A DNA stretch of 31,921 bases, taken from the NCBI GenBank assembly GCA_900544365.1, contig UQVF01000017.1, forward strand, positions 1 to 31,921, given 5' to 3'. Position 1 is the first letter of the stretch. Each line of letters opens with the position of its first letter. The stretch comes from an uncultured Veillonella sp. (GTDB lineage Bacteria > Bacillota > Negativicutes > Veillonellales > Veillonellaceae). Below are positions 7,761-14,885 of the stretch, piece after piece. The notes beneath the pieces were generated by a model that saw only the letters and a list, made by a program, of their open reading frames with translations, was not told the origin of the DNA and made no database searches. Both the position numbers and the translations under genes were made by a program.

Positions 7761-7822
7761 AAAGTGAGATTTTATCTGTAGCACAGTGCTATAGATACGT
7801 AGTGGTGAGGGAGGATATACTC

Positions 7823-8011
7823 ATGCCTATTATTCATGTAGAACTTGTTGAAGGTCGTACTTTTGAACAAAAGAAAGCTCTTGGAGAAGCGATTACAAAA
7901 GCAACTGTGGAAACTGTAAAAGTGCCTGCAGAAGCGGTAAAAGTAATTTTTGTGGACATGAAAGCTGACAACTATATGGAAGCTGGCGTTATGCGTTGCG
8001 AAAAGAAATAA
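7823..8011 (+). CDS. 4-oxalocrotonate tautomerase family protein
   Basis: After removal of Met the product is 61 residues beginning Pro-Ile-Ile-His, with Pro1 as the catalytic base of the tautomerase superfamily, which catalyses keto-enol shifts. Arg11 (EGR) matches the second key residue of 4-oxalocrotonate tautomerase, but position 39 is Lys where the characterised enzymes have Arg; Tyr50 stands where Phe50 is typical. ATG 7823, rather than an in-frame GTG at 7802, is chosen because AGGGAGG (7807-7813) precedes it and because Pro must be residue 2. It stands alone with its own promoter. The physiological substrate in anaerobic Firmicutes is unknown. Confidence 0.9.
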   Translation: MPIIHVELVEGRTFEQKKALGEAITKATVETVKVPAEAVKVIFVDMKADNYMEAGVMRCEKK

Positions 8012-8029
8012 TTAGGGAAATTACCTACC

Positions 8030-8086
8030 AGAAGGATAGGTCTATGATGGGGTGTAGGCTCTTTCATATGTCCTGTCCTTCTTGTT
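8030..8086 (+). terminator. Long-loop hairpin after the tautomerase gene
   Basis: AGAAGGATAGG (8030-8040) pairs with CCTGTCCTTCT (8072-8082), one U-G pair, around a 31-nt loop. TTGTTT follows. It may terminate the tautomerase transcript, though the T run is poor. The outer nine bases of both arms are identical to the hairpin at 5280-5336, including the position of the U-G pair. Confidence 0.4.
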
Positions 8087-8110
8087 TACATACTAGAGTA
8101 GATGAGGTGA

Positions 8111-8839
8111 ATGGTGCAGAATCAAATACATGTGCTATCCGTCCCAATTGATGTGGTAACGATGACGGAAGCTGTAGATAAAGTGCTTTCATTAGTGGGA
8201 CAGCCAAAATTACATATGGTGGCAACAGCCAATGCAGAAATGATTATGATGGCACAGGATAATCAAAGATTGTTAGAGGTTCTGCAACAAGCGGATCTTG
8301 TTGTACCGGATGGAGCAGGTGCTTTATGGGCAGCTGAGCAACAGGGACAGCATTTTCCAGAACGAGTGACGGGTTGTGACCTATTGCAACAGTTATTGAA
8401 GGCAGCTAAAGCACATAATATTAAGATATACTGCTTAGGTGGAGCTGAGGGGGTTGTCAAAAAAGCTATCGAAAATATGACAGCAGAACTTGGGGAATTG
8501 CCAGTAGTGGGATATCATTCTGGATATTTTACAGCGGAAGAAGAAGTAGATATTCTTGATGAAATTCAGCGCAGCGGTGCTCAATTAGTATTTGTTGCTT
8601 TTGGAGTACCGAAGCAAGAGTTTTGGATTCAAGAAAAATTAGCCCATTTAGATGGTGTTGTCGCAATGGGAGTGGGCGGTTCTTTCGATGTATTAGCGGG
8701 CATGTTGAAACGAGCTCCTCTATGGATGCAAGAAAACCGCTTAGAGTGGTTATATCGATTGGCTTTGCAACCGAAACGTATCATTCGTATGTTAGCATTG
8801 CCTAAATTTATGTGGACTGTATGGCGCCATAAACATTGA
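8111..8839 (+). CDS. WecG/TagA/CpsF family glycosyltransferase
   Basis: A 242-residue family-26 glycosyltransferase. Homologues transfer N-acetylmannosamine (or a related sugar) to an undecaprenyl-diphosphate-linked N-acetylglucosamine at the inner face of the membrane, an early step in wall or surface polysaccharide synthesis. Characteristic blocks are TANAEMIMMA, LVVPDGAGALWAA, RVTGCDLL, YCLGGAEG, GYHSGYF, FVAFGVPKQEFWI and the C-terminal GGSFDVLAGMLKRAPLWMQENRLEWLYRL. The ribosome binding site GAGG (8105-8108) is only two bases from ATG 8111, so GTG 8114 may be the used start. It leads an envelope gene group. The exact donor and acceptor are inferred. Confidence 0.92.
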   Translation: MVQNQIHVLSVPIDVVTMTEAVDKVLSLVGQPKLHMVATANAEMIMMAQDNQRLLEVLQQADLVVPDGAGALWAAEQQGQHFPERVTGCDLLQQLLKAAKAHNIKIYCLGGAEGVVKKAIENMTAELGELPVVGYHSGYFTAEEEVDILDEIQRSGAQLVFVAFGVPKQEFWIQEKLAHLDGVVAMGVGGSFDVLAGMLKRAPLWMQENRLEWLYRLALQPKRIIRMLALPKFMWTVWRHKH

Positions 8840-8890
8840 TACATATAGGTATATCTTGTTGGAATTAGCACTAATTAAGAGAGGTTTAGT

Positions 8891-9526
8891 ATGGGTTTGA
8901 TTGTTAAAGATGGATATCCTTTAATCGGTGCCTGTCTTGTTGTGACAGCACTGGTAGGCTACTTTCTATCATGGTGGTTAGGAATTATACCATTTATACT
9001 GGCATTATTCTTTACTTATTTTTTCAGAAATCCTAATCGCTGCATTCCTCATGATCCAAAGGTCTTAGTATCACCAGCGGATGGGAAAGTGATGGAAGTA
9101 GTAGAGGTGTTTGAGGACACATATTTACATCAACAATGTAAAAAAATAACGATTTTTTTATCTGTTTTTGATGTCCATGTAAATCGGGCGCCAATGGCAG
9201 GTGAAATTACATTTCGTCAATATACAGAAGGTCGTTTTTTACCAGCTTATAAGGATTCAGTAGGCTATGAAAATGAGCGTCACACGATAAGTATTAAAAA
9301 TAATAGGATGGAAATTGTGGTGACACAGATTGCTGGCTTATTGGCTAGACGTATCGTGTCTTGGACAGATGTAGGAGATACCTTAGAGCAAGGTACCTTG
9401 TATGGTATGATTAAATTCGGATCTTGCACAGAACTATTTGTTCCATTAGATGTAGACATTTGCGTTACAAAAGGACAACATGTAGTTGGTGGAGAAACGA
9501 TTATTGGGAGGGTGAAAGATGAATAA
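8891..9526 (+). CDS. psd: Phosphatidylserine decarboxylase, short form
   Basis: Psd converts phosphatidylserine to phosphatidylethanolamine in the inner membrane. This 211-residue form has two close hydrophobic segments in residues about 10-47 (ending FRNPNR), then the conserved SPADGKVMEV, FLSVFDVHVNRAP and a C-terminal MIKFGSCTELFVP. The Gly-Ser in FGSC is where the proenzyme cuts itself to make the pyruvoyl group from Ser, giving a short alpha chain. GAGAGG precedes ATG 8891. The last 8 bases overlap pssA, so product and substrate-making enzyme are translationally coupled. Confidence 0.94.
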   Translation: MGLIVKDGYPLIGACLVVTALVGYFLSWWLGIIPFILALFFTYFFRNPNRCIPHDPKVLVSPADGKVMEVVEVFEDTYLHQQCKKITIFLSVFDVHVNRAPMAGEITFRQYTEGRFLPAYKDSVGYENERHTISIKNNRMEIVVTQIAGLLARRIVSWTDVGDTLEQGTLYGMIKFGSCTELFVPLDVDICVTKGQHVVGGETIIGRVKDE

Positions 9527-10190
9527 GTCTATATTTCCCAATCTTTGCACAGCAGCAAATTTAGGATTTGGTGTCATCGGCATTAGTTTATCTGCAACAG
9601 GTAATTTTACCGGGGCAGCTATATGTGTGCTTTTATCCTTATTAGCCGATGGGTTAGATGGACGGATTGCTCGTGCCTTGGGTGTTTCTGGAGATTTTGG
9701 CCGTGAATTAGATTCGTTAGCTGATGTAGTTGGCTTTGGCGTATCGCCAGCTTTTATGCTGTATATGATGAGCCTAGATCACTATGGTTGGTTAGGCTAT
9801 GTGCCATTGTTGGTATTCTCTGTATTGGGAGCTTTCAGATTGGCACGATTTAACATTATGACAGAAGAAGTACACGGTTACTTCCAAGGGTTACCGATTC
9901 CTGCAGCAGGTTGTATGGCTGCTACGTATGTGTTGAGTGGTGTCCGTATTCCTGATGTGGCGTTGATGTTAGCTATGATATTCATAGGTTACTTGATGGT
10001 TAGCAATGTGCATCATCCAGATTTCAAAGGAAAGGGCAGCGATCCAGTGCAACCCATTGCCGTAGGTATTACTGTAGGCTTTGGTGTATTTTGCCTATTG
10101 ATGGACTATCGCTCCTGGCCGGTATTGATTTTTGTATTATATGCTGTATATGGTATTAGTAATACTATCATCAACAACATTCGTAAATAG
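9519..10190 (+). CDS. pssA: CDP-diacylglycerol-serine O-phosphatidyltransferase
   Basis: The 223-residue integral membrane enzyme joins serine to CDP-diacylglycerol to give phosphatidylserine, which the overlapping psd gene product decarboxylates. The CDP-alcohol phosphotransferase signature is complete: D-G-x2-A-R ... G-x3-D-x3-D in DGRIARALG...FGRELDSLAD (about residues 47-71). Several hydrophobic segments follow, as expected for six or more membrane helices. GGGAGG upstream of ATG 9519 lies within the psd coding sequence. Confidence 0.95.
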   Translation: MNKSIFPNLCTAANLGFGVIGISLSATGNFTGAAICVLLSLLADGLDGRIARALGVSGDFGRELDSLADVVGFGVSPAFMLYMMSLDHYGWLGYVPLLVFSVLGAFRLARFNIMTEEVHGYFQGLPIPAAGCMAATYVLSGVRIPDVALMLAMIFIGYLMVSNVHHPDFKGKGSDPVQPIAVGITVGFGVFCLLMDYRSWPVLIFVLYAVYGISNTIINNIRK

Positions 10191-10202
10191 GAAGGAACTA
10201 GG

Positions 10203-11471
10203 ATGAATTACGTTTGGTTTGACCTAATTATGATTCCCATACAGGTGATTATCGTATTTTATACCTTATATTACTTTGTGTTGATGGTCTGTGGCATGTG
10301 GCATAAAAATGATAAAAAGGAGTGTCCTCCTAAACATTCCTTTGCTATTATCGTCTGTGCTCATAATGAAAGTGCCGTGATAGGTCAATTGGTGAATAAT
10401 CTACAAGTCTTAGATTACCCTCGCCACTTATATGATATCTTTGTGGTGGCAGATAATTGTAAAGATGACACCGCTAAGATTGCCCGTGAAGCTGGTGCCG
10501 AAGTATATGAACGCTTTAACACAGAAGAAGTGGGGAAAGGTTATGCTATGGGCTGGATGTTTGACAAAGTATTTGCCATGGAACAGAAGTACGATGCTTT
10601 CGTCATTTTTGATGCGGATAATCTAGTGCACCCTCATTTCCTTTATGAAATGAATCGTCATTTGGAAAAAGGGGAGCCAGTGATTCAAGGGTACTTGAAT
10701 GCGAAGAATCCAACCGATACATGGGTGGCTGGTACCTTTGCCATTGCCTTTTGGATGGTTAATCATATGTGGCACTTGGCGAAATATAACTTGGGACTTT
10801 CCACAGCCTTGGGTGGTACGGGTATGTGTATCCGTACAGATATTATCCGCGATTATGGTTGGTCCTGTAATAGCTTGACAGAAGATATGGAATTTTCTTT
10901 GAAATTGTTGATCCATGGAGTGAAAACAACATGGGCGCATAATGCTATCGTCTATGATGAAAAGCCACTGACTTTTATGCAGTCTTGGAATCAGCGGAAA
11001 CGATGGGCACAAGGTCATTTTGATACAGGAGAACGGTATATTCCGAAACTCTTTGTACAAGGTATCAAGAAAGGAAAATGGACAATCCTAGATGGAATTG
11101 TGCAGATTACACAACCCTATTTCTTGTTATTGTCCTCCTTTTATATTATTATGACCTATATCAATGGTATCGTACCATTGTATACGAATATTATTTACCA
11201 AATCTTGCCAGTACAAGTATGGCAAATTATTGGTATTGGACAATATTTATTTCCACTCATTGTGTTAGCACAAATTAAAGTGCCACCGAAAGTGTGGTTG
11301 TATTATCTATTGTATCCACTATTCATCTATTCTTGGGTACCAGTTACGTTCCTTGGATATTTGAATCGTCATGATAAAGTATGGTCCCATACACAACATA
11401 CCCGTGGGGTAGCATTAGGGGAAGTGAAACTAACCCGTATGGGCGATACGAGTCGAAAAACAAAAGAATAA
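10203..11471 (+). CDS. Membrane family-2 glycosyltransferase
   Basis: A 422-residue processive-type GT2. A single N-terminal helix (about 7-32) is followed by the GT-A domain: IIVCAHNESAVIG, the UDP-binding VVADNCKDDT, the metal-binding D-A-D in VIFDADN, GTGMCIR, T-E-D in LTEDMEFS (catalytic base) and Q-R-K-R-W in WNQRKRWAQGH, matching D, DxD, TED and QxxRW motifs of synthases such as NodC and BcsA. Three to four C-terminal membrane helices follow. It starts 12 bases after pssA, with AGGAAC just before, so it is in the same operon. Product could be a polysaccharide or glycolipid; the sugar is not predictable. Confidence 0.9.
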   Translation: MNYVWFDLIMIPIQVIIVFYTLYYFVLMVCGMWHKNDKKECPPKHSFAIIVCAHNESAVIGQLVNNLQVLDYPRHLYDIFVVADNCKDDTAKIAREAGAEVYERFNTEEVGKGYAMGWMFDKVFAMEQKYDAFVIFDADNLVHPHFLYEMNRHLEKGEPVIQGYLNAKNPTDTWVAGTFAIAFWMVNHMWHLAKYNLGLSTALGGTGMCIRTDIIRDYGWSCNSLTEDMEFSLKLLIHGVKTTWAHNAIVYDEKPLTFMQSWNQRKRWAQGHFDTGERYIPKLFVQGIKKGKWTILDGIVQITQPYFLLLSSFYIIMTYINGIVPLYTNIIYQILPVQVWQIIGIGQYLFPLIVLAQIKVPPKVWLYYLLYPLFIYSWVPVTFLGYLNRHDKVWSHTQHTRGVALGEVKLTRMGDTSRKTKE

Positions 11472-11482
11472 ACTATGATAAG

Positions 11483-11515
11483 AGCAACAGGATGTGAAAG
11501 TTCTGTTGCTTTTTT
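11483..11515 (+). terminator. Terminator of the envelope gene operon
   Basis: AGCAACAG (11483-11490) and CTGTTGCT (11503-11510) form a perfect 8-bp stem with a 12-nt loop, followed by TTTTT. It lies 11 bases after the glycosyltransferase stop codon. Confidence 0.88.
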
Positions 11516-11584
11516 GTGTGTTTGTTAAGATACTTGAGTTAAAGAGTTGTATCTAAAGTTATGTGGGAATATTATTTTTATATA

Positions 11585-11623
11585 TTGACTTTTGCACCCA
11601 AAAGTATATAATTTTGGGTGCAA
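11585..11623 (+). promoter_or_regulatory. AbiE promoter with overlapping palindromic operator
   Basis: TTGACT (11585-11590), 16-bp spacer, TATAAT (11607-11612). A perfect 12-bp inverted repeat, TTGCACCCAAAA (11592-11603) and TTTTGGGTGCAA (11612-11623), covers spacer, the edge of the -10 box and the start site. AbiEi antitoxins are known to repress their own promoters by binding inverted repeats, so this is a likely operator. The same bases include the beginning of the AAGGAGG ribosome binding site. Confidence 0.8.
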
Positions 11624-11635
11624 GGAGGTGTATAT

Positions 11636-12241
11636 ATGATGACTATAGCAAATCAAATAGAAGATAATATGACAGAAAATCTTGGGAAAATTTTTTCTAT
11701 ACATGACTTCTATCATTTAGGTACAAAAAATACAGTCAAATCAGCCCTATATCGCTTACATGAAGAGAATAAGATTGTAAGGCTTATAGATGGTTTGTAT
11801 ACGAAACCTAAATATAGTCAAGTCTTAAAAGAATATACTTATCCGGATGCTAGTGTAGTTGCAGAAAAATTAGCAGGTAAATTTTCGTGGACTATAGCAC
11901 CTGCTGGGGAAACAGCTTTGAACTATACAGGATTATCTACACAGGTTCCTAATGAGTATATTTATATTACTGATGGCGCTTATAGAGAATATTTGTATAG
12001 AGGCAAGAAGATTATTTTTAAACGGACTACCAATAGGCATATAACAACTTACTCAAAAGAATTATCTATCTTAATACAAGCTCTAAAGGCCTTGGGAAAA
12101 GATAAAGTGGGAGATAATGAGATACAAAAACTTGCCATATTTGCTAAACATGTGAAAGAAGATTTAAAGAAAGATATTGTAAAGATTCCTTTTTGGATGC
12201 AAGAAATTTTCACGAAAATACAGGAGCTTAATTATGAGTAA
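11636..12241 (+). CDS. AbiEi-type antitoxin and transcriptional regulator
   Basis: The 201-residue protein resembles AbiEi/DUF6088-type antitoxins: an N-terminal winged-helix region (about 1-60, with FSIHDFYHLGTKNTVKSALYRLHEENKIVRLIDGLYTKP) and a C-terminal neutralising domain beginning YPDASVVAEKLAGKFSWTIAPAGETALNYTGLSTQVP. Type IV AbiE systems pair such a protein with an AbiEii nucleotidyltransferase toxin and cause growth arrest on phage infection. AGGAGG (11623-11628) precedes ATG 11636. The gene looks intact, but the toxin after it is broken, so it is effectively an orphan antitoxin. The palindrome at 11592-11623 is its probable binding site. Confidence 0.85.
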   Translation: MMTIANQIEDNMTENLGKIFSIHDFYHLGTKNTVKSALYRLHEENKIVRLIDGLYTKPKYSQVLKEYTYPDASVVAEKLAGKFSWTIAPAGETALNYTGLSTQVPNEYIYITDGAYREYLYRGKKIIFKRTTNRHITTYSKELSILIQALKALGKDKVGDNEIQKLAIFAKHVKEDLKKDIVKIPFWMQEIFTKIQELNYE

Positions 12242-12727
12242 ATTATTAGAAATCTCAAATGAAGAGCTAGAACTTGTATTGAAGATGTGTATCCCGACGT
12301 ATTTAACGAAAATATAGAGGTTATCGCAGTAGATAGCTTACGTACCTTCTTTGAAAAACTAACAATCCTTCATAGAGAGGCTAATCGGGTAAATGGAAAT
12401 TATCCAACGAGATACTCCAGACATTTTTATGATGTGTATAAAATGTTGTTAACAGATATTAAAGAAAAAAGTTTTGAAAATATTCAGTTACTAAAAGCAG
12501 TAATTGATTTTAAGAAAAAAATTTATGCAAGTAATTGGGCAAAATATGATGAAATTCTAGAGGGCAAATTAAAGTTGATTCCTGCTGAAGAGGGATTAGC
12601 TGTTTTCTCGAAAGATTATGATAGTATGAAAAAAATGCTGTTTGGTGAAAAAATACCTTTCGATAGAATAATTAAGACCTTACGAGAATATGAGCACGAC
12701 TTAAATGAGACTATAAAAACTAAATAG
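12234..12727 (+). pseudogene. AbiEii toxin remnant lacking the nucleotidyltransferase core
   Basis: ATG 12234 overlaps the antitoxin stop and encodes MSKLLEISNEELELVL, a normal-looking AbiEii start, but reads into a stop at 12315-12317 after 27 codons. From about 12275 a different frame encodes the C-terminal half of the family: EDVYPDVFNENIEVIAVD, then FFEKLTILHREANR and RHFYDVYKML. The G-S ... D-x-D nucleotidyltransferase motifs that should lie between are absent. The simplest reading is an internal out-of-frame deletion of roughly 130-160 codons near 12275-12290. The remaining C-terminal ORF could be expressed from GTG 12287 but has no ribosome binding site. It cannot have the known toxin activity. 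Confidence 0.82.
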
Positions 12728-12742
12728 ATAAACTTTACATAT

Positions 12743-12769
12743 AGACGGTAGTGAAAACTATCGTCTTTT
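12743..12769 (+). terminator. Terminator after the AbiE remnant
   Basis: AGACGGTAGT (12743-12752) pairs with ACTATCGTCT (12757-12766), one G-U pair, 4-nt loop GAAA, followed by TTTT ending in the stem edge. Confidence 0.8.
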
Positions 12770-12780
12770 GTATTTAGAAA

Positions 12781-12816
12781 GCCCTGTTGCAGTTTACATT
12801 TTGCAACAGGGCTTTT
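12781..12816 (+). terminator. Second strong terminator hairpin
   Basis: Perfect 11-bp stem GCCCTGTTGCA (12781-12791) and TGCAACAGGGC (12802-12812), 10-nt loop, followed by TTTT. It insulates the HEPN locus from read-through on the left. Confidence 0.85.
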
Positions 12817-12830
12817 GCTGTCCCACAAAG

Positions 12831-13030
12831 ATATATTATAGAACCTAAAAATAAAGCTCTATAATATATATTGGTGACTACTATTATATGAGTAGCCCCA
12901 ACATGTATTATAGCACCACATTTAATATAGGGCTCAAAATATATTCTAGATTTGTAACTATTGGGACTTTTATAATTTTCAAATTTCACTTTTCGATATA
13001 CTAAGGGAGGCAAAAATTTTTAAATTTATG
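12831..13030. other. AT-rich gene-free stretch with inverted repeats
   Basis: No gene is supported between 12728 and 13123. This part is very AT-rich and holds an 11-bp inverted repeat, ATATATTATAG (12831-12841) and CTATAATATAT (12859-12869), and a small CTACT/AGTAG repeat (12880-12895). The TATTATAG word followed by purine/CACC recurs at about 12836 and 12909. ATGAGTAGCCCC (12888-12899) recurs in reverse near 29930. It could be a relic of a small non-coding mobile element or an upstream regulatory region; nothing decides this. Confidence 0.35.
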
Positions 13031-13080
13031 TTGCCAATGACAAAATATGTCATTCATGATGGGTATACTGTACTCATACT
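13031..13080 (+). promoter_or_regulatory. Promoter and operator of the HEPN-protein gene (site A)
   Basis: TTGCCAA is followed by the palindrome TGACAAAATATGTCA (13038-13052). Eleven bases later comes a -10 box TATACT (13064-13069), with no -35 match at the usual place; the palindrome covers it (about -38 to -24), so an activator or repressor site is likely. ATACT recurs at 13065 and 13076, 11 bp apart. The first 22 bases are identical to site B at 14847-14868, and the -10 distance is also the same. Confidence 0.65.
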
Positions 13081-13123
13081 TAGTGTTTTACAAGTGGTAT
13101 AAGACCACGGAAAGGCAATGATT

Positions 13124-14839
13124 ATGAATTTTTGGAAAGTATTAATGGAATCAATTACAGCGAAGCAACAACAAAAGGGACAGAATGTACACATGGGAAC
13201 ACAGTGGTTTGATGTATCTCAAGACACATCAAAGGTAGTAGTGCCGATGGCACATCCTAATCAGCTTGAAAAGGAAGTTAGTGTCCGTGAACAACCTACA
13301 GTTAGCACAATTACTGAGATAGTCAACTCCCAAGCAGTGCTTGGGTCTAGCGTACCAACAACAGGACATACTACAGAGGATATTATGAAAGTACCTAGCG
13401 AATCCATGCAAGGGGATACTATGGCTCAAGCGCAAGTATCTGTAGAAGGTCAAGAGGTGGTTCAAACGCAGTTTGATGGTATAGATACAACTCAATTATC
13501 TGTACAAGCTAAGGACTTAGTGGAATCAGAGTCAGATCAAAGCAACACCATTTCTGTTCTATCCGGATCAGTTCATTGTGCAGTGGAAGCCTTTGCACGA
13601 TTTGGTCGAGCAGATATGTTAGCTCAATTAGTGAAGGAACATCCAGTCCATAAAGAGATTGAATACTTAGTAGGTTCTTTAGGCGACTTTGCAGAGGCAG
13701 CCCATTTGTGTAAAGGGGACGATATGGATTTTGCAGTCCATGCCATTCGTCAAGGTATTAAAGATTGTGAAGCTATCACAGCCAATAGCGAAGTGGATAC
13801 AGCTTTCTTGCAGTACTTACCAGCGTTAAAAGAAAGCTTAGGGGACTTGTTAGATGCTACTGTTCATAGTCAAGAATTACAGTTAGCTATGATTCAATGG
13901 TGCTTACAATGTGGTTTATACCAACAATCGGTCACATTGAGTACAGAGTGGGTGCCAACGATCTTATTCAATAAAGGTGTTTACTACACAGATCGTACGG
14001 ACATGGAAGTATTATTTAAAAAAGAAATCGAATCGATGCAACGTACCTGGAAAGAGTGTTTTGTCATTACCTACCGTGATTATGCAGGGAATAAAGCAGT
14101 CAGTGTGGCTGGTGGTGATACAGTAGGAGCAGAATTATCTGTGATCCGTGATGAATTGCGCGGGGCTACTAATAAAAATCAAGTGACAAAAGCCTTTGCT
14201 AATTTCTCCTATAACAAAGAAAAAATTCTAAAATTTATGCTCGATTTGTACCCAGCCTATTTACATGTACAGCAAAATATACGATCTGTTGTGGATGTCA
14301 TGTATTTTCAAGCACAATACCCAGAGATTGAAGGCTACTTGCGTGAATACTATGAAATCCAATGCACTAGCATCAGCTACCATAAACAATATTATCAATT
14401 CTTACAACAAAGTGCATCGGATTACGGAGCTTTCATCCGTCAATTCTTACAAGCACCTACATCAGAATTGGTAGAACGATTTGATTTATACAAAGGAATT
14501 TGCTTTGATGAAGAGGATGAGGAATCCTTGGAATCGGTGGCAGTGGAAACGTTCCAAAAACAACGCATTAAATTAATCCGTGATTGCCAAGCTATGCTTG
14601 CCTACGGCAGTGCAAAAACAGACTTGCCACAATTAGAAGCGCTACAGTTCTTGGTGGAATTCCATTACATTCGCCATCTTCGCAACAATATTAACCACGC
14701 AGCAGATAAAACATTGGTCATCACTAGTGATATGGTGAAAGAAGCCGTTTCTACTTTGGTATCATCTTTACAAGCTGGTCAGTGGTTGGGGACTTTCACA
14801 GTAGAAAGTGAATTGGAAAATAATCGAAATATTATTTAA
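13124..14839 (+). CDS. TM1812/Csx-like HEPN ribonuclease without CARF domain
   Basis: A 571-residue protein (from ATG 13124; ATG 13118 is in frame but its AAAGG is too close). Residues 1-138 are low in aromatic residues and rich in Gln, Ser, Thr and Val, probably flexible. From about 142 to 290 the pattern resembles the connector of CRISPR-linked TM1812/Csx proteins: AVEAFARFGRADMLAQLVKE, then LGDFAEAAHLC, then QWCLQCGLYQQSVTLSTEWVP. Near the C-terminus R520-N-N-I-N-H525 in HYIRHLRNNINHA matches the HEPN RNase motif R-N-x3-H. Relatives have an N-terminal CARF domain that senses cyclic oligoadenylate; I do not see one here, nor any cas gene or array. Inference: a HEPN RNase with a different trigger. 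The family call rests on remembered patterns and needs a profile search. Confidence 0.62.
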   Translation: MNFWKVLMESITAKQQQKGQNVHMGTQWFDVSQDTSKVVVPMAHPNQLEKEVSVREQPTVSTITEIVNSQAVLGSSVPTTGHTTEDIMKVPSESMQGDTMAQAQVSVEGQEVVQTQFDGIDTTQLSVQAKDLVESESDQSNTISVLSGSVHCAVEAFARFGRADMLAQLVKEHPVHKEIEYLVGSLGDFAEAAHLCKGDDMDFAVHAIRQGIKDCEAITANSEVDTAFLQYLPALKESLGDLLDATVHSQELQLAMIQWCLQCGLYQQSVTLSTEWVPTILFNKGVYYTDRTDMEVLFKKEIESMQRTWKECFVITYRDYAGNKAVSVAGGDTVGAELSVIRDELRGATNKNQVTKAFANFSYNKEKILKFMLDLYPAYLHVQQNIRSVVDVMYFQAQYPEIEGYLREYYEIQCTSISYHKQYYQFLQQSASDYGAFIRQFLQAPTSELVERFDLYKGICFDEEDEESLESVAVETFQKQRIKLIRDCQAMLAYGSAKTDLPQLEALQFLVEFHYIRHLRNNINHAADKTLVITSDMVKEAVSTLVSSLQAGQWLGTFTVESELENNRNII

Positions 14840-14846
14840 AAAAGTA

Positions 14847-14885
14847 TTGCCAATGACAAAATATGTCACTTTCATATGGCATACT
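14847..14885 (+). promoter_or_regulatory. Promoter and operator of the 306-residue protein gene (site B)
   Basis: The 22-base element of site A recurs exactly (14847-14868, palindrome TGACAAAATATGTCA at 14854-14868), beginning 8 bases after the preceding stop codon. CATACT (14880-14885) lies 11 bases after it, at the same spacing as TATACT in site A. The two genes are therefore likely controlled by the same regulator from separate promoters. Confidence 0.65.

Noticed and set aside
10623..11060. Minus-strand 145-codon ORF
   Set aside because: It lies wholly opposite the glycosyltransferase gene, whose motifs fill the + strand; composition is that of a shadow frame.
12287..12727. Independent 146-codon gene after the AbiE antitoxin
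   Set aside because: It matches only the C-terminal part of AbiEii, lacks a ribosome binding site and lies out of frame with the true start, so it is described as a pseudogene.
12831..12869. Insertion sequence ends
   Set aside because: Inverted repeats exist but there is no transposase, no target duplication that I can identify, and no defined ends.
12774..13013. Minus-strand 79-codon ORF
   Set aside because: It runs through a strong terminator hairpin and AT-rich inverted repeats, has no ribosome binding site and no family likeness.
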